A stretch of 64,000 bases of DNA from Streptomyces echinoruber. GTDB taxonomy: Bacteria > Actinomycetota > Actinomycetes > Streptomycetales > Streptomycetaceae. Numbering within the stretch: the stretch's first letter is position 1; each line of letters begins with the position of its first letter. Made by a program: the position numbers and the translations under genes. The notes beneath the pieces were generated by a model. The model had not been told where the DNA came from, did not search any database, and worked only from the letters and a program-made list of their open reading frames with translations. The stretch is from contig NZ_BMWH01000007.1 of NCBI RefSeq assembly GCF_014651135.1, positions 124,001 to 188,000 of the forward strand, read 5' to 3'. Below, piece after piece: positions 26,692 through 35,436 of the stretch.

Positions 26692-29600
26692 GTGACGACC
26701 GAGTTGGTCCTGCTGCCCCGAGTCGCCTGGCGTGGACGGGAGATCACCGCGCCCCGGCTGCGCGGGTTGTTGGCGTTGCTCGCGCAGGAGTTGCGCACCG
26801 GCTGCAGCACCGGCCGGCTGGTGGAGGGGCTGTGGCCGGACGAGTTGCCGGAGCGGCCGGGCAAGGCGGTGCAGGTGCTGGTGTCGCGGCTGAGGGCGCT
26901 ACTGGGCGCGGACCTGGTCGTGAGCACCCCGGCGGGTTACCGGCTGGCGCTGGAGGAGACGCGGGTCGACGCTTCGGCGCTGCTGCTGCACGAGGCGGCG
27001 AGCGCCGAGCACGCGCGGGCCGGGGACCACGAAGGCGCCCTGGCGCGGGCCGAGGCGGGCCTGGCCCTGTGGGACGGCGGTGTGGGCGCCGGAGCGGGGG
27101 AGGATCTGCACGATCCGGTGGTGGCGCTGCGCCTGGACCGGCTCCGGGCGCACCGTTCGCTGGTCCGCTCCCGGGCGCTCGCGCTGGCCCGGACGGGGCG
27201 GCGGGAGGAGGCCGCCGCGCCGCTGGCCGAGCTGGTCCGGGAGCGGCCGCGGGACGAGGAGGTGCTGGCGGAGCTGCTGCGCTGCGAGGCCGCCACGGCG
27301 GGGCGGGCGGCGGCGCTGAGCCGCTACGACGCCTACCGCCGCGGTCTGCGCGACGAGCTGGGGACCGATCCGGGGCCCGGCCTGCGGGCCGTGCACCAGG
27401 AGTTGCTGCGGGCGGACGTGCCGCCCGTCCGCCACGGCGTGCCGCACGAGGCGAACCCTCTGCTGGGGCGGGACACCGACATCGCCGCCGTGGCCGAGCT
27501 GCTGCGTCGGGCCCGGGTGGTCACCGTCGTCGGGCCCGGCGGACTGGGCAAGACCCGTCTCTCCCACGCGGTGAGCCGGGCGGCCGAGCAGCCTGTGGTG
27601 CACTTCGTCAGCCTGGTCGGTGTCACCGCCGACGAGGACGTGCCCGGGGAGGTGGCCTCGGCCGTCGGCGCCGGGGAGGGCCGGCAGTTCGCCGGCGGCA
27701 CGGACCAGGACGTGGTGGGCGGCATCGTCGGTGTGCTGGGTCCGGGCCCCGCCCTGCTGGTGCTGGACAACTGCGAGCACGTGATCGCCGGCGCGGCCGG
27801 TCTCGTGCAGGAGCTGGTGGCGCGGTCGAAGGAGCTGCGGATCCTGGCCACCAGCCGCGCTCCGCTGGGGCTGACCTCGGAGTTCGTGTACGCCCTGCCG
27901 GAGCTCCCCCTGGAGACCTCGGTCGAGCTCTTCGAGCAGCGGGCGCGGGCCGCCCGGCCCGGCGTGGAGCTGCCCGCCGATCAGGTGGCCGAGATCTGCC
28001 GCCATCTGGACGGGCTGCCGCTGGCCGTGGAGCTGGCCGCGGCCCGGGTGCGGGTGCTCTCCGTGGCCGACATCTCGCGCCGGCTGCGGGACCGGTTCGC
28101 GTTGCTGCGCGGCGGCGCCCGCGACGCACCCGAGCGGCATCGCACGCTGCAGGCCGTGGTCGAGTGGAGCTGGAACCTGCTGGAGCCCGACGGCCGGGCG
28201 GCGCTGCGCGCGCTGTCGGTGTTCCCCGGCGGTTTCGCCGAGGACGCGGCGCAGTACGTGCTCGGCGAGACCGGGGACGCGCTGGCCCTGCTGGAGCAAC
28301 TGGCCGACCAGTCGCTGATCAAGGTGGGCGACAGTCCTTCCGGGGTGCGTTTCCACATGCTGGAGACGCTGCGGGAGTTCAGCGCCGCCCGGCGCGCCGA
28401 GGCCGGCGAGGACGAGGGGGTGACCGACCGGTTCCTGTCCTGGGCGCGGGATTTCGGCCGGGCCCACCACGACGTGCTGTTCCGCGGCGATCCGCTGCCC
28501 TTCTGGATGCGCCTGCGGGCCGAGCAGGACAACCTCGTCCTGGCGCTGCGGTACGCGCTGGCCCGCGACGACGGGCCCACGATCGCGGCCGTCACCGCCG
28601 TACTGGCCTCCTTGTGGGCCACCGACACCCACTACGCCCGGCTCGCCGCGCTCGCCGCCGACACCGGCGGGCCGCTGTCCCGTTTCCGCCCCGGCCCCGA
28701 GGACGTCGAACCGACCCGCAGCGCGGCGGCGACGTGCACCGCCAGCCTCTTCATGGGCTACGGCCCGCACGCCGTACGCCATCTCGTCACGCTGCGCCGG
28801 CTGCCGCCCGCCCCGCCGGACACCCTGATGCGGGCGGCGGCCGTCGTGCTGTGCGCCGTGCCGGACATGCACCCGCCGCGGTACGCGCGGTTGCGGGAGC
28901 TGTGCGACGCCGACGAGCCCCTGCTGGCGGGTGTCGCGGCGGGCGTCGCCAGCTACGTGTGGGAATCCGAGCACGATACGGAACGCGCGCTCCGGTTCGC
29001 CCGCCGGATGCTCGACGCGCTGGAGCCGCTCGGCAACCCGGCCATGCACCTGCTCGGCCACGGGCGGATCAGCGAGCTGTGCCTGAAGACCGAACGGGGC
29101 GCGGAGGCGTACGACCATCTGCGCGCCGCGCTGGACGCGCTGGACGCGCTCGGCGAGACCGGCAAGGCCGGCGACTGGCTGGACGCGATCGGCGTCCGCT
29201 GGGGGCTGGTGCTCGCCTGCCTGCAGCGCGGGGAGGTCGACGAGGCGGAGTACTGGCTGGAGCTCGCCGCCCTGGACCGGCAGCCGGAGCCCGCCCAGAT
29301 CTACGCCCCCGACCTGGCGGCCCGGGCGGAGATCGCGCTGGCCCGGGGGCTGACCGAGGTCGGGCTCGGGCTGTGGCGCCGGGCGGCGGAGCGGTTGCGG
29401 GAGGGCAGCCGGATGCAGGCCGGCGACCCGTTCGTGGAGCAGTGGTCGCTTCAGGTGCAGTCGACCGCGCTGGCGGCGCACGCGCTCCACGGCCGGCTCG
29501 AGCCGGTGGCCCACCTGGCCGAGCGGTTGCGGGAACGGCTGCTCGGGATGCTGTCCGGATCCTCGGACGACAGGTCCCCGGTGGAACTGCCGGTGTACGG

Positions 29601-29853
29601 CACGGTCCTGCTGGCGCTCGGCCTGGCCGGGCTGGCCGCGGGCGACACGACGGCCGTACGGCTGGTGGCGCTGGCGGAACGGATGCCGGTGATGCGGGAG
29701 TTCCCCACCCTGTCCTCGGCCCGGTCCCGGCAGGCGGCCGAGGACGCCGACCGGGCGGCGTACGCCGACGCGCGATCGGCGTACGCCGCCCTGGGGCGGG
29801 AGGAGCTGCGGGCCACGGCACTGCGCGAACTCACCGCAGCGGCTCGCAGTTGA
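26692..29853 (+). CDS. AfsR/SARP family regulator with NB-ARC ATPase
   Basis: 1053 residues from GTG 26692. Residues 1-90 are an OmpR-like winged helix (RLVEGLWPDELPERPGKAVQ, VSRLRALLG), 95-245 a bacterial transcriptional activation domain, then a STAND ATPase with Walker A GPGGLGKT (281-288) and LVLDNCEH (about 356-363), and GLPLAVELAAARV, followed by a long helical TPR-like C-terminus. Such proteins switch on exporters or biosynthesis genes in response to ATP-dependent oligomerisation. It converges on a DrrAB-type exporter, the likely target. Confidence 0.9.
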   Translation: MTTELVLLPRVAWRGREITAPRLRGLLALLAQELRTGCSTGRLVEGLWPDELPERPGKAVQVLVSRLRALLGADLVVSTPAGYRLALEETRVDASALLLHEAASAEHARAGDHEGALARAEAGLALWDGGVGAGAGEDLHDPVVALRLDRLRAHRSLVRSRALALARTGRREEAAAPLAELVRERPRDEEVLAELLRCEAATAGRAAALSRYDAYRRGLRDELGTDPGPGLRAVHQELLRADVPPVRHGVPHEANPLLGRDTDIAAVAELLRRARVVTVVGPGGLGKTRLSHAVSRAAEQPVVHFVSLVGVTADEDVPGEVASAVGAGEGRQFAGGTDQDVVGGIVGVLGPGPALLVLDNCEHVIAGAAGLVQELVARSKELRILATSRAPLGLTSEFVYALPELPLETSVELFEQRARAARPGVELPADQVAEICRHLDGLPLAVELAAARVRVLSVADISRRLRDRFALLRGGARDAPERHRTLQAVVEWSWNLLEPDGRAALRALSVFPGGFAEDAAQYVLGETGDALALLEQLADQSLIKVGDSPSGVRFHMLETLREFSAARRAEAGEDEGVTDRFLSWARDFGRAHHDVLFRGDPLPFWMRLRAEQDNLVLALRYALARDDGPTIAAVTAVLASLWATDTHYARLAALAADTGGPLSRFRPGPEDVEPTRSAAATCTASLFMGYGPHAVRHLVTLRRLPPAPPDTLMRAAAVVLCAVPDMHPPRYARLRELCDADEPLLAGVAAGVASYVWESEHDTERALRFARRMLDALEPLGNPAMHLLGHGRISELCLKTERGAEAYDHLRAALDALDALGETGKAGDWLDAIGVRWGLVLACLQRGEVDEAEYWLELAALDRQPEPAQIYAPDLAARAEIALARGLTEVGLGLWRRAAERLREGSRMQAGDPFVEQWSLQVQSTALAAHALHGRLEPVAHLAERLRERLLGMLSGSSDDRSPVELPVYGTVLLALGLAGLAAGDTTAVRLVALAERMPVMREFPTLSSARSRQAAEDADRAAYADARSAYAALGREELRATALRELTAAARS

Positions 29854-29989
29854 ACCGCGCCCTCACCGCCGCGGCTCGCGGTTGAACCGCGCCCTCACCG
29901 CCGCGGCTCGCGGTTGAACCGCGCCCTCACCGCCGCGGCTCACAGTTGAACCGTGTCCTCACCGCCGCGGTTCGCGGTTGAACCGCGCC
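29830..29989. repeat. Five 32-bp tandem repeats spanning two gene ends
   Basis: Units start at 29830, 29862, 29894, 29926 and 29958, each of CTCACCGCCGCGGCTCGCGG followed by TTGAACCGCGCC. Each holds the small hairpin GCGGTTGAACCGC. The first unit encodes the last residues of the regulator on the plus strand, the last unit those of the permease on the minus strand. Confidence 0.92.
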
Positions 29990-30753
29990 TTGGACCACAG
30001 GTGGCCCAGCAGGGTCAGTCCCAGGCACCAGGCGACGGCCAACGCCGCGTTCCGGGTGCCGATCCCGCTGCCCAGCAGCAGCCCGCGCAGGGTCTCGATG
30101 GCGGGCGAGAACGGCTGGTACTCGGCGAACCAGCGGAACCAGCCCGGCATGGCGTCCACCGGCACGAACGCGCTGGACAGGAACGGCAGCATCACCAGCG
30201 GCGTCCCGATGTTGCTGGCGCCCTCGGGGTTGGGGCTCACCAGTCCGATGCCGACCGCGATCCAGGTGAGCGCGAGGCTGACCAGGGCCATCAGCCCGGC
30301 CGCCGCGATCCACTCCACCGGCGTCGCGTCGGGCCGGAAGCCGACGGCCACCCCGATGGCCAGGACCAGCACCAGAGCCGTCAACGTCTGGATCACGCTG
30401 CCGATCACGTGGCCGATCAGGACGGACGCGCGGGAGATCGCCATGGTGCGGAACCGGTTCATGATGCCCTCGGTCAGGTCGGTGGCCACGGACACCGCGG
30501 TGCCGAGCGAGGTCATGGCCACGGTCAGCAGCAGAATGCCGGGGACGAGGTAGGCGACGTAGTCGGAACGGTCCGCGTGACCGCCGTTGATGCCGGCGCT
30601 CATCACGTCGCCGAAGACGTACACGAAGAGCAGCAGCAGGATGACCGGGGTGAGCAGGAGGTTCAGGGTGAGGGAGGGGTAGCGGCGCGCGTGCAGGAGG
30701 TTGCGCCGCAGCATGGTGAGGTTGTCGCGGAAGGCGTGGGTGGCGGCGCTCAT
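29959..30753 (-). CDS. ABC exporter permease, DrrB type
   Basis: 264 residues with six predicted membrane helices (for example LLLTPVILLLLFVYVFGDVM and ALVLVLAIGVAVGF) and the ABC-2 family block FVPVDAMPGWFRWFAEYQP-FSP near the C-terminus. ATG at 30753 overlaps the ATPase stop (ATGA). Its final codons (ARFNREPRR) lie in the tandem repeat. Forms a drug/lipid-type exporter with the ATPase. Confidence 0.9.
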   Translation of the reverse strand: MSAATHAFRDNLTMLRRNLLHARRYPSLTLNLLLTPVILLLLFVYVFGDVMSAGINGGHADRSDYVAYLVPGILLLTVAMTSLGTAVSVATDLTEGIMNRFRTMAISRASVLIGHVIGSVIQTLTALVLVLAIGVAVGFRPDATPVEWIAAAGLMALVSLALTWIAVGIGLVSPNPEGASNIGTPLVMLPFLSSAFVPVDAMPGWFRWFAEYQPFSPAIETLRGLLLGSGIGTRNAALAVAWCLGLTLLGHLWSKARFNREPRR

Positions 30754-31838
30754 CGGACGGTCTCCTTGCCGGCGGACTGGGCGGACTCAGTGGACTGAGC
30801 GGACTGAGCGGACTGGGCGGACTTGATGGGCCCGGTGGGCCCGGTGGACCCGGTGGACCCGGCGGACCCGGTGGGCCGGGCGGGGGCGGTGGACCGGTCG
30901 GGTACGGAGCTGCCGGTCAGGGCGAAGAACACGTCGTCCAGGTCCGGGGTGTGCACGGACAGCTCGTCGGCCTCGACACCGGCGCTGTCGAGCCAGTCGA
31001 GGATGGCGCGCAGTTCGCGCTGGCTGCCGTCGCTGGGGATCTGCAGGGTCAGCGCCTCGTCGTCACGCGTCGTCTCACGCAGCGCGGTCGCCGCCCGCTC
31101 GTAGGCCGCCGGATCGGAGAAGCGCAGCCGCACATGGCCGCCGGGGACGAGCCGCTTGAGCTCCTCGGCACTGCCCTGGGCGACGAGTCGGCCGCCGTTG
31201 AGCACCGCGATGCGGTCGGCGAGCTGGTCGGCCTCCTCCAGGTACTGGGTGGTGAGAAAGACGGTGGTACCGCCGGAGACCAGCTCACGGATGATCTGCC
31301 ACATGGTGTGGCGGGAACGCGGGTCGAGGCCCGTGGTCGGCTCGTCGAGGAAGATGATCCGCGGACTGCCGACCAAAGTCATGGCGATGTCGAGGCGGCG
31401 CTTCATGCCGCCGGAGTAGGTCGAGGCGGGCTTCTTCGCGACCTCGGCCAGGTCGAACCGCTCCAGCAGCTCGGCGATCACCCGCCGGCCCTCCGCACGG
31501 GGAAGGTGGTGCAGGTCGGCCATGAGGAGCATGTTCTCCTCGCCGGTGATCAGGCCGTCCACGGCGGAGAACTGGCCGGTGACCCCGATGGCGGCCCGCA
31601 CCGCCTGAGCCTCGGCGACGAGGTCGTGCCCGGCGATCCGCGCCTGCCCGCCGTCCGCCGAGATCAAGGTGGACAGGATGTTGACCGCCGTGGTCTTGCC
31701 CGCGCCGTTCGGCCCGAGGAGGGAGAAGACCGTACCCGCGGGCACGTGGATGTCGATGCCGTCGAGGACGGTTTTGTCCCCGTAGGACTTGCGCAGCCCG
31801 GTGGCCGCGATCGCGAGTTCCTGGTCCGTCGTCGTCAT
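30750..31838 (-). CDS. ABC exporter ATPase, DrrA type
   Basis: 362 residues. Walker A GPNGAGKT (42-49), Q-loop, signature YSGGMKRRLDIA, Walker B IIFLDEPTTGLDPRSR, H-loop TTQYLEEADQLADR. The DrrA-type C-terminal domain follows, then a ~50-residue low-complexity tail with GSTGSTGPTGP and SAQSAQSAQS repeats. Family members export daunorubicin-like compounds. Heptameric direct repeats sit directly upstream of its start. Confidence 0.92.
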   Translation of the reverse strand: MTTTDQELAIAATGLRKSYGDKTVLDGIDIHVPAGTVFSLLGPNGAGKTTAVNILSTLISADGGQARIAGHDLVAEAQAVRAAIGVTGQFSAVDGLITGEENMLLMADLHHLPRAEGRRVIAELLERFDLAEVAKKPASTYSGGMKRRLDIAMTLVGSPRIIFLDEPTTGLDPRSRHTMWQIIRELVSGGTTVFLTTQYLEEADQLADRIAVLNGGRLVAQGSAEELKRLVPGGHVRLRFSDPAAYERAATALRETTRDDEALTLQIPSDGSQRELRAILDWLDSAGVEADELSVHTPDLDDVFFALTGSSVPDRSTAPARPTGSAGSTGSTGPTGPIKSAQSAQSAQSTESAQSAGKETVR

Positions 31839-31861
31839 GCCCCGGAGCGTGCGGCCGGGGA

Positions 31862-31921
31862 GATTCAGAACGACTTCAGCGGGGTTTCAGTCCCCCGGCT
31901 CGGGTTTCAGGGGACTGAAAC
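31862..31921 (-). promoter_or_regulatory. Candidate SARP-type operator upstream of the exporter
   Basis: Heptamers GATTCAG (31862-31868), ACTTCAG (31873-31879) and GTTTCAG (31884-31890) are separated by exactly 4 bp, i.e. an 11-bp period; a fourth GTTTCAG is at 31904-31910. GTTTCAGTCCCC (31884-31895) also pairs with 31910-31921. Starts 24 bp upstream of the ATPase ATG. Confidence 0.55.
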
Positions 31922-31935
31922 CTGCCGCGATCACC

Positions 31936-32154
31936 TCAGGCGCGATGCCGGCCGGCCTTCAACTCACCTATGAAAGCGGCCCAGGAACCGGCCCCGAAAA
32001 CCAGCGCCGGACCGTGCGGGACCTTGCTGTCACGGACGGGGACGACGTCCCGGAACCCGTCGGCCACCTCGACGCAGTTGCCGCCTTCCTGATTGCTGTA
32101 GCTGCTCTTGCGCCAGGCGGCGTCGTTCAGATCGGGACGGGACCTTCGCTCCAC
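31936..32154 (-). CDS. DUF397 domain protein
   Basis: 72 residues from GTG 32154. LNDAAWRKSSYSNQEGGNCV-EVAD and VPVRDSKVPHGPALVFGAGS-W are the DUF397 signature. In Streptomyces these small proteins are paired with XRE regulators and act on them, BldB being a related case. Its first 125 bases overlap the XRE reading frame in a different frame. Confidence 0.9.
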   Translation of the reverse strand: MERRSRPDLNDAAWRKSSYSNQEGGNCVEVADGFRDVVPVRDSKVPHGPALVFGAGSWAAFIGELKAGRHRA

Positions 32155-32974
32155 GGTGGTTGCCCTCCATCACGGATCGGATCATGCCGAGTGACATGAG
32201 CGGGGGCAGGGCCGCCGCCCGCAGCCGATCGTAGGTCAGCGCGAATCTCCTGACCTCATCCGGATCCTCGATGAGTTGGCCGTAGTGCGCGCCTTCCGTG
32301 TAGGCGATCTCCGAGCCGTCCGGCATGGTGAGCACCGTGAGCGAGCCGCCCATGACCTCGTGCTCGCCCTGGTCGAACGGCAGTACCTGCACGGTGATGT
32401 GAGGTTCCGCCGTGGTTCTGAGCAGCCGCGCCAACTGCTCGCGCATCACCGCCTGGCCGCCGACGGGACGCCTGAGCACCGCCTCGTCGAGGACCACCCA
32501 CAACTCGGGTCGGTCGGGCGTACCGAGGCGCTCCTGTCGCCCCATGCGAAGGGCGACTCGCTCTTCCAACTGCTCCTTGCTGCCGAGTGTTCGACCGACT
32601 CCCAGCACCGCCCGCGCGTAGTCCTCCGTCTGCAACAAGCCAGGCACCACATGAGCCGCGTATTCGCGGACGGCCGTCGCCCGCTCCGAGTACTCCATGA
32701 ACTTCCGCGACCAGTCCGGGAACGCCTCCCGATACACATACGGCCACAGCTCGACCAGCAGGTCGTCCGCGCCGAGAGCGGCGTCGAGCGCCCGGGCCAG
32801 CTCCAGCGTCGGTTTCGCCCCGGAGGCGCGCTCGATCTGCGTGATCCGGGTGCCGACGACGTGCACCAGCCGGCCGAGTTCGGCCTGGGTCAGCCCGGCG
32901 GCCGTACGGAGTCTGCGGACGCGCGCCCCGAACAGCGCCGCCATCGACGCACTGGGATCAATGCCGTTGGCCAA
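32030..32974 (-). CDS. XRE family regulator (DUF5753 type)
   Basis: 314 residues. HTH at about 18-65 (RVRRLRTAAGLTQAELGRLV, GTRITQIERASG), then the DUF5753 ligand domain with VPGLLQTEDYARAVL, VLDEAVLRRPVGG, VQVLPFDQGEHEVMGG. The conserved domain ends near residue 272 (LMSLGMIRSVMEG); the last ~42 Arg-rich residues are read out of frame through the DUF397 gene and look like loss of an ancestral stop. Forms a divergent trio with the ATP-binding protein. Confidence 0.88.
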   Translation of the reverse strand: MANGIDPSASMAALFGARVRRLRTAAGLTQAELGRLVHVVGTRITQIERASGAKPTLELARALDAALGADDLLVELWPYVYREAFPDWSRKFMEYSERATAVREYAAHVVPGLLQTEDYARAVLGVGRTLGSKEQLEERVALRMGRQERLGTPDRPELWVVLDEAVLRRPVGGQAVMREQLARLLRTTAEPHITVQVLPFDQGEHEVMGGSLTVLTMPDGSEIAYTEGAHYGQLIEDPDEVRRFALTYDRLRAAALPPLMSLGMIRSVMEGNHRGAKVPSRSERRRLAQEQLQQSGRRQLRRGGRRVPGRRPRP

Positions 32975-33121
32975 GGCGTCACTTCCGTTCCTTACGATCC
33001 GAAAGGTAATGCTGCGTCACCTTCCGAGCGTAGGCCCGCCGGACGATTCTTGGGCACGGAACGTAACGACTCGCCTACCTCGCGAGACGTCCCCGTGCTC
33101 ACAGGCAAGGACGGACACGCT

Positions 33122-33673
33122 GTGCTGACCGGAACGACCACCTCGGGCGAAGAACCGCGAAAGAGCGCCGAGACCGCCGTGGGAGAAGCCGTGGGGGAAG
33201 CTGTGGGAGAAGCCGTCCTGCGCGACGGCGGGACCGCCGAACCCCCGTCGCTCGTCGCGCAGTTCGCCTCCTCGCCGCGGGGCGCGCGGCTCGCCCGGCG
33301 CCTCGCGGTGCGGCGCATGGAGGAGTGGGGTCACCCGCCGGCGTCGGAGGTGTCGTGCACGGTCGCCCTCGTCGTCGCGGAGCTCGCCGCGAACGCGGTG
33401 CGGCACGGCCGCGTTCCCGGGCGCGACTTCGGTCTCCGTCTTGCCCTCGACGAGATGTCAAGCCTGGTGCGGATCGAGGTCTCCGACGCCGCCGCGACAA
33501 AACGACCGCCGCTCGCTCCGCCCTCCTCGTACCCCGACGGCGAATCGGGCCGCGGCCTGTTCCTGGTGGACGCCCTGTCCGCACGCTGGGGCTTCGCACT
33601 GCGCCGCCCCGTGGGCAAGACGGTCTGGGCGGAGGTGCCGACGGACGCGACCACTCCCTCGAACGGCCTGTGA
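33122..33673 (+). CDS. ATP-binding anti-sigma-like protein (HATPase_c)
   Basis: 183 residues from GTG 33122 (AAGGACGG upstream); GTG 33095 is an alternative. A VGEAVGEAVGEAV repeat lies in the N-terminal tail. VALVVAELAANAVRHGRVPG is the N-box and SYPDGESGRGLFLVDALSAR the G1 region of an RsbW/GHKL fold. Typical partner of XRE/DUF397 pairs in Streptomyces, thought to regulate sigma factors or the XRE protein. Confidence 0.87.
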   Translation: MLTGTTTSGEEPRKSAETAVGEAVGEAVGEAVLRDGGTAEPPSLVAQFASSPRGARLARRLAVRRMEEWGHPPASEVSCTVALVVAELAANAVRHGRVPGRDFGLRLALDEMSSLVRIEVSDAAATKRPPLAPPSSYPDGESGRGLFLVDALSARWGFALRRPVGKTVWAEVPTDATTPSNGL

Positions 33674-33786
33674 ACTGCGCCACCTCTCCCCCTCCCCCAC
33701 AACCTTCCGCCTCGGCAGGTCGTCCAACTCGCGCCCGGCGTCGGCAGATGCGCCGGGGTGTCTTCTGTCCCATCTGGGGGGATGTC

Positions 33787-35139
33787 ATGAGTTCTGTCTC
33801 CGTCGGGCGCATGCTGCGTCATGGGGCATGTGCCGGAGCCGTGGGGGCGCTGGTCGTCGCCGGTCTCGCGAGCGGGACCGCCTTCGCCGACGGCGAGGCG
33901 CAGAGCGATCGGCTGTGGATCCAGGCGCCGTACGAGCAGGCGGTCACCGTCGCTCCGGACGGCGGTACCGCGCCGTACCGGTCGCTGGCGCTGGGCCTGT
34001 ACCACGACAACGACAACTTCACCGTCACCGACGGACGGCTGACCGTCGACGCCTCCGGACTCGCCGGGGTCGCCGAGGTGTCCTGGCCCGACACCTGCAC
34101 GCCCAACGACGCCGGCACCGTCGCCGTCTGCGACACCGGGGACGTGCCGACCCGCTACAGCGCACAGGTGGAACTGAAGGTGCGGGCCGCCGCCGGCGCC
34201 GCCGTGGGAGCGCGGGGCGCGATCGAGTACTCCGCCGAGGCCACCGGCGGCCCCGACGGCAAGCTCGTCGCCCCGCAGGGCTTCGCGGAGACCTTCGTCA
34301 CCGTCGGCTCCGGGCCGGACCTCGGCATCAGCGCCCCGCAGGACGTCACCGGCGTCGCGCCCGGCACCACGCTCACCATGCCGTTCTCCGTCACCAACAC
34401 CGGCAACGAGACCGCCCACGGCTTCCGCGTACGGCTGTGGGCGACGTACGGCCTCGACATCGTCACCCGCTACCCGCAGTGCACCTACACCGGGCCGGAC
34501 GACGCCGACAACGAGTACCCGTCCATGACGTACGTGACCTGCTCCTTCGACACCGACGTCGCGCCCGGCGCCACCGTGGAGCTGCCGGAGCCGCTGCGGC
34601 TCGCCGTCACCGGCCACGCGCTGTACGAGCGGTTCGACTACGAGGTCCAGCCCGGCGGCGACGCCACCGACCTCGACAGCTCGAACAACGGCGGCGCCTG
34701 GCGCATCGACGCCGACAACACCGCCGACTTCGCCGTGCACGGCACCGAGGTGAGCGGCGCGGCCGGCGACACCGTCACCGCCGCCTTCCGCTTCACCAAC
34801 CGCGGCCCGGCCTGGGTCGGCAACGTCAGCTCCGGCGAACCGGCCGCCCTGCTCGACTTCTACCTCCCGGAGGGCACCACCGCCACGTCCGTGCCCGACA
34901 CCTGCCACAGCGCCTGGGGATCCGGCGACGACCAGGCCGCCGGCCACTACGTCTGCACCCTGCCGGTGTCGGCCAAGCCGGACCTGAAGGTCAGCTTCCC
35001 GTTCCAGCTGCGCATCGACCGGGTCGTCCCCGACGCGACGGGCCGTGTCGCCGCCCGCCCCAGCTACGGCACGTCCTTCATCTTCGACCCGAACCCCAAG
35101 AACAACTCGGCCAAGGTGGTCGTCAACCCGTCCGCCTGA
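33787..35139 (+). CDS. Secreted protein with CARDB/DUF11-like repeats
   Basis: 450 residues from ATG 33787. Signal peptide of about 34 residues ending TAFA|DGEA. The mature part contains repeated beta-domain blocks, e.g. DLGISAPQDVTGVAPGTTLT with MPFSVTNTGNETAHGF, and ADFAVHGTEVSGAAGDTVTA with AFRFTNRGPAW, each followed by paired cysteines (PQCTYTG/VTCSFD; DTCHSAW/YVCTLP). This is the arrangement of extracellular adhesion-like Ig repeats. No catalytic residues seen. A strong hairpin follows. Confidence 0.75.
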   Translation: MSSVSVGRMLRHGACAGAVGALVVAGLASGTAFADGEAQSDRLWIQAPYEQAVTVAPDGGTAPYRSLALGLYHDNDNFTVTDGRLTVDASGLAGVAEVSWPDTCTPNDAGTVAVCDTGDVPTRYSAQVELKVRAAAGAAVGARGAIEYSAEATGGPDGKLVAPQGFAETFVTVGSGPDLGISAPQDVTGVAPGTTLTMPFSVTNTGNETAHGFRVRLWATYGLDIVTRYPQCTYTGPDDADNEYPSMTYVTCSFDTDVAPGATVELPEPLRLAVTGHALYERFDYEVQPGGDATDLDSSNNGGAWRIDADNTADFAVHGTEVSGAAGDTVTAAFRFTNRGPAWVGNVSSGEPAALLDFYLPEGTTATSVPDTCHSAWGSGDDQAAGHYVCTLPVSAKPDLKVSFPFQLRIDRVVPDATGRVAARPSYGTSFIFDPNPKNNSAKVVVNPSA

Positions 35140-35436
35140 CGGCAGCGAGGGGGGCGAGCCCGAGGCTCGCCCCCCCCTCTTCCGTCCCTCCGTCTCCGCG
35201 CCCTACGGCACGTTCCCTCGGCCGGACGGCCCCGCGCAGTTCCTCCTCTTCCTCCTCTTCCTCCTCTTCCTCCTCTTCGCCCCGAACCACCGACTGCAGG
35301 GTCATTGCGATCCAGCGCGCCGCCCCTTCTTCGGGCACCGCGCGTTCCGGTCGGCCCGCGTCCGGGTCACCGCGAGACGGTGAGGGCCCGCATCGAGGCG
35401 CAGGGGCCGTCCACCGGTTCGCCGTGGGGGGGCGGC
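35140..35436. other. Intergenic pyrimidine repeat
   Basis: Apart from the terminator this holds four 9-bp TTCCTCCTC units at about 35238-35278. They read as polyglutamate on the minus strand, but no conserved gene accompanies them. Confidence 0.6.
35149..35175 (+). terminator. Terminator after the secreted protein
   Basis: GGGGGGCGAGCC (35149-35160) pairs with 35164-35175 across a 3-nt loop, 9 bp after the stop, followed by CCCTCTTCC. Confidence 0.8.
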
